Of a stretch of 5,579 nucleotides of DNA, positions 1 through 5,579 are shown piece after piece; within the stretch, counting starts at the first letter, position 1, and each line of letters begins with the position of its first letter. The notes under the pieces were generated by a model, which worked only from the letters and a program-made list of their open reading frames with translations, made no database searches and had not been told where the DNA came from. The position numbers and the translations under genes are program-made. This DNA is from Oscillospiraceae bacterium (GTDB lineage: Bacteria > Bacillota > Clostridia > Oscillospirales > Oscillospiraceae): positions 1 through 5,579 of the forward strand of contig JAFVAS010000028.1 of NCBI GenBank assembly GCA_017480395.1, in the 5' to 3' direction.

Positions 1-1032
1 ACCAACTGGCTGGAGGACTTTCTGCTGGATTTTGAGGGCACCGTCATCGTGGTCAGCCACGACCGGCACTTCCTCAACACCATCTGCACCCACATCGTGG
101 ACATCGACTACAATAAAATTAAGATGTATGTCGGCAACTACGACTTCTGGTACGAATCCTCCCAGCTGGTGCAGAACCTGATCAAGAACCAGAACAAGCG
201 CAACGAGGAGAAGATCAAGGAGCTGCAGTCCTTCATCGCCCGCTTCTCCGCCAACAAGTCCAAGAGCAAGCAGGCCACCGCCCGGCGCAAGCTGCTGGAC
301 AAGCTGACGGTGGAGGAGATGCCCGCCTCCTCCCGGCGCTATCCCTGGGTGGGCTTTAAGCCCGACCGGGAGGTCGGCAAGGACATTTTATTCGTCACCG
401 ACGTGAGCAAGACCATAGACGGCGTCAAAGTGCTGGATCACGTCTCCTTCGCCGTGGAGCACAACGACAAGATCGCCTTCGTCGGCGACAACGAGCTGGC
501 CCACACCACCCTGTTCCGCATCCTGATGGGGGAGCTGGAGCCGGATGAGGGCACCGTCAAATGGGGCGTCACCGCCAGCCAGTCCTACTTCCCCCGGGAC
601 AACTCCCCCTACTTCAACGGCGTGGAGCTCAACCTGGTGGACTGGATGCGCCAGTTCTCCGAGAACAAGGACGAGACCTATATCCGCGGCTTCCTGGGGC
701 GGATGCTCTTCTCCGGCGAGGACGTCTACAAGCCGGTGATGGTGCTCTCCGGCGGGGAGAAGGTGCGCTGCATGCTCTCCCGCATGATGCTCTCCGGGGC
801 CAACGTCCTGCTGCTGGATCAGCCCACCAACCACCTGGATCTGGAGTCCATCGCCGCCCTGAACAACGGCCTGATGGACGTGAAATGCAACATCCTGCTG
901 GCCACCCACGATCACCAGATGATCCAGTCGGTGTGCAACCGCATTTTTGACTTCACCGCCGACGGAAAACTGATCGACCGCAAGACCAGCTATGACGACT
1001 ATCTGATCTGGCGCAATGAAGGGGGAAAATAA
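1..1032 (+). CDS. ABC-F family ATPase (YbiT-like), 5'-truncated by window edge
   Basis: Soluble tandem-ATPase protein of the ABC-F class, whose studied members bind the ribosomal E site and adjust translation or give antibiotic resistance. The frame is open from base 1, so the gene starts upstream. 343 residues remain of the roughly 530 usual for YbiT-like members, so most of the first ATPase domain is missing. Window residues 17-25 hold its H-loop (VVSHDRHFL, His20). Residues 50-102 form the charged, Lys/Arg-rich helical linker typical of ABC-F proteins, including the FSANKSKSKQATARR stretch that resembles the YbiT group. The second ATPase domain follows, with signature LSGGE at 249-253, Walker B LLLDQPTNHLDLES near 270-283 and H-loop His303. 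No membrane segments are seen, as expected. Its Walker A (residues 162-170, GDNELAHTT) and Walker B (Gln274) are atypical. Whether it acts in translation or in resistance cannot be told. It probably shares a transcript with the ROK kinase, which starts 4 bases after its stop. Confidence 0.93.
   Translation, partial: TNWLEDFLLDFEGTVIVVSHDRHFLNTICTHIVDIDYNKIKMYVGNYDFWYESSQLVQNLIKNQNKRNEEKIKELQSFIARFSANKSKSKQATARRKLLDKLTVEEMPASSRRYPWVGFKPDREVGKDILFVTDVSKTIDGVKVLDHVSFAVEHNDKIAFVGDNELAHTTLFRILMGELEPDEGTVKWGVTASQSYFPRDNSPYFNGVELNLVDWMRQFSENKDETYIRGFLGRMLFSGEDVYKPVMVLSGGEKVRCMLSRMMLSGANVLLLDQPTNHLDLESIAALNNGLMDVKCNILLATHDHQMIQSVCNRIFDFTADGKLIDRKTSYDDYLIWRNEGGK
1020..1026 (+). promoter_or_regulatory. 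Ribosome binding site of the ROK kinase, inside the end of the ABC-F gene
   Basis: A purine-rich AGGGGGA lies 10 bases before the ATG at 1037 and overlaps the last codons of the ABC-F gene. It decides the start. An upstream in-frame ATG at 1016 would overlap the ABC-F gene, lacks a comparable site, and would add seven residues before the conserved MKHYIGIDLGGT beginning. Placement of the site suggests translational coupling between the two genes (inference). Confidence 0.7.
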
Positions 1033-1036
1033 TGCA

Positions 1037-1984
1037 ATGAAGCACTACATCGGCATCGACCTCGGGGGCACCAACATCGCCGCCGGCCTGGTCACGGAGA
1101 CGGGCGAGATGCACTATCAGTGCAGCACCCCCACCGGGGCCAACCGCGCCACCGATGAGATCCTGGCCGACATGGCCGCCGTCGCCTCTCTCTGCCGCCG
1201 CTCCGCCGGTCTCGCCCCGGAGGACATATGCTCCATCGGTATCGGCGTGCCCGGCGCCGTCAACGACGCGCTGGGGAAGGTCTATTTCACCGCCAACCTG
1301 GACTGGGAGGATCTGCCCCTCTCCCGCCTGATGCGGGAGCGCACCGGCATCGAGACCCACCTGGCCAACGACGCCGACTGCGCCGCCCTGGGCGAGGTGA
1401 TCGCCGGCGGCGCGGCGGGATATGACAGCGCAGTCATGGTCACCATCGGCACCGGCATCGGCGGCGGCTTCATCGCGGATCGGAAGATCTTCCGCGGCTG
1501 GAGCGGCGTGGGCACCGAGCCCGGGCACATGCCCCTGATCTACGGCGGGGAGCTGTGCGGCTGCGGCTGCCGGGGCTGCTTTGAGACCTATGCCTCCGCC
1601 ACCGCCCTGATCCGTCAGACCCGCAACGCCATGCGCGCCCACCCGGACTCCCTGCTCTGGGAGGTCTGCCCGGAGCTGGGGCTGGTCAACGCCAAGACGC
1701 CCTTCGACGCCGCCCTGCGGGGGGACGAGGTCTCCATCCGGCTGCTCGACCAGTACGAGGAGTATCTGGCCGCGGGCATCGGCGGCATCATCAACCTCAG
1801 CCGTCCCCATTGCGTCATCATCGGCGGCGGCGTCAGCAACCAGGGGGAGACCCTGCTCGCCCCCCTGCGGGAAAAGCTGAAAAAATACTGCTACGCCTCC
1901 AAATACATCACGCCCCCTCCCGTCATCAAGGCCCAGCTGGGCAACGACGCGGGCATCATCGGCGCCGCGCTGCAGGCGCTGTAA
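1037..1984 (+). CDS. ROK-family sugar kinase, probable glucokinase
   Basis: Cytoplasmic ATP-dependent sugar kinase, 315 residues, the usual ROK length. Glucokinase (glucose to glucose 6-phosphate, feeding glycolysis) is the best call. The N-terminal phosphate-binding loop is DLGGTN (residues 8-13). GIGVPG lies at 68-73. The catalytic Asp is Asp112 in LANDAD, followed by the second phosphate loop GTGIGGG (138-144). The sugar-binding Glu161 and His164 sit in TEPGH. The ROK zinc motif CGCGCRGCFE (174-183) supplies Cys174, Cys176 and Cys181, which with His164 would bind zinc, and Glu183 would contact sugar. No N-terminal helix-turn-helix is present, so it is a kinase and not a ROK repressor (NagC/XylR type). 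It starts 4 bases after the ABC-F stop and is followed by a terminator, so it is probably last in that operon. Substrate is not fixed by sequence: fructose, N-acetylmannosamine or allose kinases share these motifs. Confidence 0.93.
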   Translation: MKHYIGIDLGGTNIAAGLVTETGEMHYQCSTPTGANRATDEILADMAAVASLCRRSAGLAPEDICSIGIGVPGAVNDALGKVYFTANLDWEDLPLSRLMRERTGIETHLANDADCAALGEVIAGGAAGYDSAVMVTIGTGIGGGFIADRKIFRGWSGVGTEPGHMPLIYGGELCGCGCRGCFETYASATALIRQTRNAMRAHPDSLLWEVCPELGLVNAKTPFDAALRGDEVSIRLLDQYEEYLAAGIGGIINLSRPHCVIIGGGVSNQGETLLAPLREKLKKYCYASKYITPPPVIKAQLGNDAGIIGAALQAL

Positions 1985-1997
1985 TCGGGCGTATCCC

Positions 1998-2030
1998 GGA
2001 CAAGACCGCTGCGGCGGTCTGTCCCTTTTT
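1998..2030 (+). terminator. Intrinsic terminator after the ROK kinase gene
   Basis: The left arm GGACAAGACCGC (1998-2009) pairs with GCGGTCTGTCC (2014-2024), giving 11 base pairs with one bulged A at 2003. The TGCG loop closed by C-G matches the very stable UNCG tetraloop class. The stem is followed by one C and then TTTTT (2026-2030), with a second T run at 2035-2040. It starts 13 bases after the kinase stop codon. It should end the ABC-F/kinase transcript. It also sits immediately ahead of the trkA ribosome binding site, so it may affect trk expression. Confidence 0.85.
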
Positions 2031-2045
2031 GTGGTTTTTTATGAG

Positions 2046-2053
2046 AGAAGGGA
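2046..2053 (+). promoter_or_regulatory. Ribosome binding site of trkA
   Basis: AGAAGGGA lies 7 bases before the ATG at 2061. It selects this start over an in-frame GTG at 2031, which falls between the terminator T runs and would add a ten-residue extension ahead of the conserved MNIIIVGCGKVG beginning. Confidence 0.75.
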
Positions 2054-2060
2054 TCCTTCC

Positions 2061-3413
2061 ATGAATATCATCATCGTCGGCTGCGGCAAGGTGGGGGCCA
2101 CTCTGGCCGAGACCCTGAGCGCGGAAAAGCACGCCGTCTCCATCATCGACTCCAGCGCTGAGGCCCTGGATCGGGTGCGGGCGCTGGACGTGAGCGCCTT
2201 CCGGGGCAACGGCAGCAGCTACCGCATCCTGCTGGACGCCGGTGTGCGGGACTGCGACCTGCTGATCGCCGTCACCAACCGGGATGAGGTCAACCTGCTG
2301 TGCTGCCTCTTCGCCAAAAAGGCCGGTGTCCACCGCACCATCGCCCGGGTCCGCGACCCGGACTACTATCAGGAGATCGACTTCATCCGGGACGAGCTGG
2401 GACTCTCCCTGACCATCAACCCGGAGCTGGCCTGCGCCACCTACATCTATCACCTGATCCGCTGCCCCTCCGCCATGGAGCTGACCTCCTTCGCCAAGGG
2501 CCGGGTCAGCATGCTGACCATGGTGCTGCCCGACGACTCCCCCTGGGACGGCAAAAACCTGATCGAGGTCTCCAAGGAGTCCTCCTCCGAGCTGCTGATC
2601 GCCATCCTGGAGCGAGAGGGCCAGGCCCTGATTCCCCACGGCACCACCACCCTCCGGGCGGGGGACCGGGTGTCGCTGATCGTCGCCAGCGAGCGCACCA
2701 ACGAGGTCTGCCAGCGGGCGGGCATCCGCACCAAGCCCATCAAAAAGGTGATGATCGCCGGGGGCAGCACCACCTCCTATTACCTGGCCCGGCGGCTGCT
2801 CCAGGCCCGCATCCAGGTGACCATCATTGAATATAACCGCGCCCGGTGTGAGGAGCTCAGCGACCTGCTGCCCAAGGCCAACATCGTCTGCGGCAGCGCC
2901 GCCGACGAGGAGCTGCTGCTGGACGAGGGGCTGGAGAAGGCGGACGCCTTTGTCTCGCTGACCAACCTGGATGAGGAGAACATCATGCTCTCCCTCTATG
3001 CCCACCGCCTCAGCGACGCCAAGCGCATCACCAAGGTCAATATGACCAACTTCAACAAGGTGGTCAGCGACATCCCTGTGGGCAGCGTGGTCTCCCCCAA
3101 GCATCTGACCGCCGAGACCATCCTCCACTATGCCCGCGCCCTGCGCCCCTCCCCTGACAGCGATGTGGAGGCGGTGCACCGCCTCTCCAACGACCAGGTG
3201 GAGGCCCTGGCCTTCTCCCTCAAGGAGTCCAGCGCTGTCACCGGCGTCCCCCTGCTCCAGCTTCCCATCCGTCCGGGCGTGCTGATTGGCAGCATCATCC
3301 GGGGCAGAAAAATGATCATCCCCTCCGGCCAGGACACCCTGGAGCCGGGCGACTTCGTGATCGTCGTCACCACCCACAAGGGCATTGACACCATCACCCG
3401 CATTCTGGAGTGA
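2061..3413 (+). CDS. trkA: Trk potassium uptake system peripheral subunit TrkA
   Basis: Cytoplasmic regulatory subunit of the Trk potassium transporter, 450 residues. This matches TrkA (about 458 in E. coli, two RCK_N/RCK_C pairs) and is twice the size of the single-pair KtrA. In the family it forms a ring under TrkH and gates the pore in response to bound nucleotides. Domains in order: RCK_N 1 (about 1-120) with nucleotide loop GCGKVG (7-12), ribose-binding Asp30 (SIID) and the family blocks GNGSSYRILLDAGV and TNRDEVNLL; RCK_C 1 (about 140-220); RCK_N 2 (about 228-345) with an altered loop GGSTTS (234-239) but an acidic Glu at the strand-2 end (IIEYNRARCEEL); RCK_C 2 (about 365-450), ending with the GDFVIVVT strand usual for this domain. 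trkH follows after 7 bases, so the pair forms an operon. Some Firmicute RCK_C domains bind cyclic di-AMP; whether this one does is not visible. Confidence 0.96.
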   Translation: MNIIIVGCGKVGATLAETLSAEKHAVSIIDSSAEALDRVRALDVSAFRGNGSSYRILLDAGVRDCDLLIAVTNRDEVNLLCCLFAKKAGVHRTIARVRDPDYYQEIDFIRDELGLSLTINPELACATYIYHLIRCPSAMELTSFAKGRVSMLTMVLPDDSPWDGKNLIEVSKESSSELLIAILEREGQALIPHGTTTLRAGDRVSLIVASERTNEVCQRAGIRTKPIKKVMIAGGSTTSYYLARRLLQARIQVTIIEYNRARCEELSDLLPKANIVCGSAADEELLLDEGLEKADAFVSLTNLDEENIMLSLYAHRLSDAKRITKVNMTNFNKVVSDIPVGSVVSPKHLTAETILHYARALRPSPDSDVEAVHRLSNDQVEALAFSLKESSAVTGVPLLQLPIRPGVLIGSIIRGRKMIIPSGQDTLEPGDFVIVVTTHKGIDTITRILE

Positions 3414-3420
3414 GGCGGCC

Positions 3421-4854
3421 ATGCACTATAAAAGTATTGCCTATGTGCTGGGCAGCGTGTCCACGCTGACCGGACTGTTCATGCTGCTGCCCGTCCTGGT
3501 GGGCCTGCTCTACGGCGAGACGTTCCCCGCCCTGGTGCTGCTGGGGTGCGGCGTCGGGTGCATTCTGATCGGGCTGCCCCTGGTGCGGCTGAAGGCCCAC
3601 TTCTACAACTTCTCCGTCAAGGACGGCTATGTTTCGGTGGCGCTGGCGTGGATCGTCATGTCCCTGCTGGGTGCCCTGCCCCTCGCCCTCAGCCGGGAGA
3701 TCCCCTCCTATCTGGACGCCCTGTTTGAGATCGTCTCCGGCTTCACCACCACCGGCGCATCCATCCTCCCCGACGTGGAGGCGCTGAGCCACGCCATGCT
3801 GTTCTGGCGCTCCTTCAGCCATTGGATCGGCGGCATGGGGGTGCTGGTCTTTATCCTCACCATCCTCCCCATGGCCGACTCCGGGGCCAGCTTCTCCCTG
3901 ATGCAGGCGGAGAGCCCCGGCCCGGTGGTGAGCAAGCTGGTGCCCCGGCTCAAGGCCTCCGCCCGGCTGCTCTACGGGATCTATCTGGGCCTGTCCGTGC
4001 TCCAGCTCGCGCTGCTGCTGATCGGCCGGATGCCCCTCTTCGACGCGCTGTGCACCACCTTCGGCACCATGGGCACCGGCGGCTTCGGCATCCTGCGGGA
4101 CAGCATCGCCCCCTACTCCCCCTATCTCCAATGGGTCATCACCATTTTCATGCTGCTGGCGGGCACCAACTTCGGCATCTACTTCCTGCTGCTCTACCGG
4201 CAGTGGCGGGCCGCCCTGCGCATGGAGGAGGTGTGGTGGTTCTACATCATCGTGGCCCTGTCCACCCTCTTTATCTCGCTGAACCTGCTCGCCACCCAGG
4301 AGTTCCACTCCGTGCGGGAGGTGCTGTTCCAGGTGGCCAGCATCATCACCACCACCGGCTTCTCCACCGTGGATTTTGACGGCTGGCCGCTGTTCTCCCG
4401 GTTCATTCTGGTGCTGCTGATGTTCGTCGGTGCCTGCGCCGGCAGCACCGGCGGCGGCATCAAGATCTCCCGGCTGCTGATCTACTGGAAAAAGGCCGGA
4501 CGGGAGCTGCGCCGGCTGGCCAAGCCCAACCTGGTGCAGACCTCCCGGATGGACGGCAAGCGCCTGGACGAGAGCGTGGAGCAGGGTGCGCTGCTGTTCC
4601 TGGTGTGCTATGTGCTGGTCTTTTTTGCCTCGACCTTCCTGGTGGCGCTGGAGAACACCGACTTCACCACCGCCTTCACCGCGGTGGCCGCCACGCTGAA
4701 CAACATCGGCCCCGGCCTGAGCCAGGTGGGCCCCGCCTGCAACTTCGCCTTCTTCTCCCCGCTGACCAAGCTGGTGCTGATTTTTGACATGCTGGCGGGA
4801 CGGCTGGAGCTGTTTCCGCTGCTGATCCTCTTTGCCCCCCGCACCTGGAAATGA
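3421..4854 (+). CDS. trkH: Trk potassium uptake system membrane subunit TrkH
   Basis: Integral membrane pore subunit for potassium import, 477 residues (E. coli TrkH 483). It has the four-repeat membrane-pore-membrane fold of the TrkH/KtrB/HKT family, with all four filter loops recognisable: P1 FTTTGAS (108-114, Gly112), P2 GTMGTGGFG (215-223), P3 ITTTGFS (309-315, Gly313) and P4 NNIGPGL (427-433, Gly430). The glycine-rich GSTGGGIKIS (341-350) is typical of the third-repeat region that shapes the intramembrane gate. Two hydrophobic segments before P1 (about 5-31 and 35-57) correspond to the extra N-terminal helices of TrkH. The C-terminus FDMLAGRLELFPLL is the conserved family end. The ATG at 3421 is preferred because the protein then starts just before the first helix and GGAG/GAGG purines precede it; an upstream in-frame start at 3385 would overlap trkA. 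It should work with TrkA encoded just upstream. Confidence 0.96.
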   Translation: MHYKSIAYVLGSVSTLTGLFMLLPVLVGLLYGETFPALVLLGCGVGCILIGLPLVRLKAHFYNFSVKDGYVSVALAWIVMSLLGALPLALSREIPSYLDALFEIVSGFTTTGASILPDVEALSHAMLFWRSFSHWIGGMGVLVFILTILPMADSGASFSLMQAESPGPVVSKLVPRLKASARLLYGIYLGLSVLQLALLLIGRMPLFDALCTTFGTMGTGGFGILRDSIAPYSPYLQWVITIFMLLAGTNFGIYFLLLYRQWRAALRMEEVWWFYIIVALSTLFISLNLLATQEFHSVREVLFQVASIITTTGFSTVDFDGWPLFSRFILVLLMFVGACAGSTGGGIKISRLLIYWKKAGRELRRLAKPNLVQTSRMDGKRLDESVEQGALLFLVCYVLVFFASTFLVALENTDFTTAFTAVAATLNNIGPGLSQVGPACNFAFFSPLTKLVLIFDMLAGRLELFPLLILFAPRTWK

Positions 4855-4885
4855 AGCGGATCTGCCGCGTTAAAATTCTCAGCAG

Positions 4886-4917
4886 AAAAAGTCCTGATTT
4901 CGCAAGAAATCAGGACT
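4886..4917 (-). terminator. Intrinsic terminator of the - strand amylase gene
   Basis: A perfect 12-bp stem lies at 4890-4901 paired with 4906-4917 (AGTCCTGATTTC / GAAATCAGGACT). The loop is GCAA on the + strand, TTGC on the - strand. On the - strand the stem runs into TTTTT (complement of 4886-4890), which is the expected terminator layout for the gene ending at 4954. On the + strand no T run follows (ATGTAGCAGG), so it is at best a weak terminator for trkH, although it is the only strong hairpin between the convergent genes. Confidence 0.82.
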
Positions 4918-4953
4918 ATGTAGCAGGCATACCGCCCCGCAGAACATCGAAAG

Positions 4954-5579
4954 CTACCGCAGTATCACGCTGGTCATGGAGCCCAGGGTCACGGTGGTGC
5001 CCTCCAGGCTGGCCCACTCCTGGCCGATGACGCCGCTGATCTCGGTGAAGGTGCAGTCGGTCACCTCGCTCAGATCCACGGTTGCCGCCGAGAGGGATGT
5101 ATTGTGCAGCACGCACACGGTTTTTCCGTTCCAGGTGGAGACAAAGCCCCCCAGCTTGGTGCCGGTAAAGGACAGGGCCTCATAATCTCCCCGGGCGATC
5201 TCCGGGTTGGCCTTGCGGAGCATGATGAGCTTTTTATAGTAGCTGAGCAGGCTGCTGCCGTCGGCGAGCTGATCGGCCACGGTGGTCTCCACCTGCTTGT
5301 CCGAAGAATAGGTGGCGCCCTCCGGATCGGCGACGGTGTCCCCGTCCCCCCAGAGCATGGCCAGGCGTCGGTTGGCGTCGGTATTGGCCCCGCCCCGGGA
5401 GCCACGCATGCCGATCTCCTCGCCGTAGTAGATAAAGGGGGAGCCGCTGGAGAGGATATAGAGATTGGCCGCCATCTGCATCAGGCCGCTGGACACGGTC
5501 AGATAGCCCGCCGCCCGATCCGTGTCGTGATTGGCCACAAAGGGGACGATCATGGCCTCCGGGTTCAGGGCGTGCACCC
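4954..5579 (-). CDS. Alpha-amylase family (GH13) glycoside hydrolase, C-terminal part
   Basis: The 3' end of a gene for a GH13 enzyme, which hydrolyses or rearranges alpha-1,4/1,6-glucans such as starch, glycogen or maltodextrins. About 207 codons are visible and the frame remains open at the window edge, so the first codon seen (GTG) is internal and roughly 300 residues are probably missing. Residues counted from that codon: VANHD at 14-18 is GH13 conserved region IV, with Asp18 (bases 5524-5526) as the transition-state-stabilising Asp; PFIYYGEEIGM (47-57) is the conserved barrel-strand-8 block; NRRLAMLW (69-76) matches the usual R-x-PM-x-W loop with Ala for Pro. SLLSYYKKLIMLRKANPEIARG is the final barrel helix, split here across about 108-130, followed by an all-beta C-terminal domain ending in TSVILR. 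The nucleophile and acid/base residues lie outside the window. Exact specificity, and whether it is secreted, cannot be judged. It is convergent with trkH. Confidence 0.93.
   Translation of the reverse strand, partial: VHALNPEAMIVPFVANHDTDRAAGYLTVSSGLMQMAANLYILSSGSPFIYYGEEIGMRGSRGGANTDANRRLAMLWGDGDTVADPEGATYSSDKQVETTVADQLADGSSLLSYYKKLIMLRKANPEIARGDYEALSFTGTKLGGFVSTWNGKTVCVLHNTSLSAATVDLSEVTDCTFTEISGVIGQEWASLEGTTVTLGSMTSVILR

Noticed and set aside
1016..1036. Upstream start for the ROK kinase at ATG 1016
   Set aside because: It lacks a good ribosome binding site, overlaps the ABC-F gene and extends the protein before the conserved N-terminus. ATG 1037 fits better.
953..1810. 285-codon - strand frame opposite the ROK kinase
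   Set aside because: Repetitive Ala/Gly/Asp composition, antisense to a gene with full family motifs. It is a shadow frame.
1985..2060. A cyclic di-AMP or other riboswitch ahead of the trk operon
   Set aside because: Potassium genes in Firmicutes often carry one, but this 76-base gap holds only the terminator and a ribosome binding site, which is too short for such an aptamer.
1956..3422. 488-codon open frame on the - strand, spanning all of trkA and longer than it
   Set aside because: It is antisense to trkA, whose domains are clear, and its Gly/Asp/His/Gln-rich translation is low in complexity with no recognisable domain. Long antisense frames of this kind follow from G/C-rich third positions.
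3394..4308. 304-codon - strand frame opposite trkH
   Set aside because: The translation is rich in His, Gln, Gly and Glu, with no motif or plausible ribosome site. It is a shadow of the trkH codons.
4856..4868. Small hairpin GCGG-ATCTG-CCGC just after the trkH stop
   Set aside because: It has only four base pairs and is followed by GTTAAAATT instead of a T run, so it is not supportable as a terminator.

Overview
The window looks like a stretch of ordinary chromosome from a GC-rich Gram-positive anaerobe. The most likely source is a Clostridia member of the Oscillospiraceae type. This is inference from the strongly G/C-biased third codon positions, the protein flavour of an ABC-F protein, a ROK kinase, a Trk system and an intracellular-type amylase, and the compact gene spacing. 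Nothing in the sequence fixes the genus. I see no RNA gene, insertion sequence, CRISPR array, attachment site or phage gene.

Layout. On the + strand, the window opens inside an ABC-F ATPase gene (1-1032, N-terminal part missing). Four bases later comes a ROK-family sugar kinase, probably glucokinase (1037-1984). A strong intrinsic terminator (about 1998-2030) ends that pair. Directly behind it sits a two-gene potassium uptake operon: trkA (2061-3413), the cytoplasmic NAD/ligand-sensing subunit, and trkH (3421-4854), the membrane pore subunit, separated by 7 bases. On the - strand, convergent with trkH, is the 3' part of an alpha-amylase-family (GH13) glycoside hydrolase gene (4954-5579, running off the window). 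A 12-bp hairpin with a T tract on the - strand (4886-4917) terminates it. No gene-free stretch exceeds 100 bases.

How the genes work together. TrkA and TrkH form one potassium transporter, with TrkA gating the TrkH pore. The ROK kinase would phosphorylate glucose released from alpha-glucans, a plausible but unproven link with the amylase on the other strand. The ABC-F gene is co-directional and nearly touching the kinase gene, so they are probably co-transcribed, although their functions have no obvious connection.

Points worth a second look are residue-level. The second ATP site of the ABC-F protein has lost its Walker A lysine and two glycines and has Gln in place of the catalytic Glu. The second Rossmann domain of TrkA has lost two of three nucleotide-binding glycines. 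The trk operon starts only about 20 bases after a terminator, leaving no room for a separate promoter. I found no convincing new multi-gene system here.
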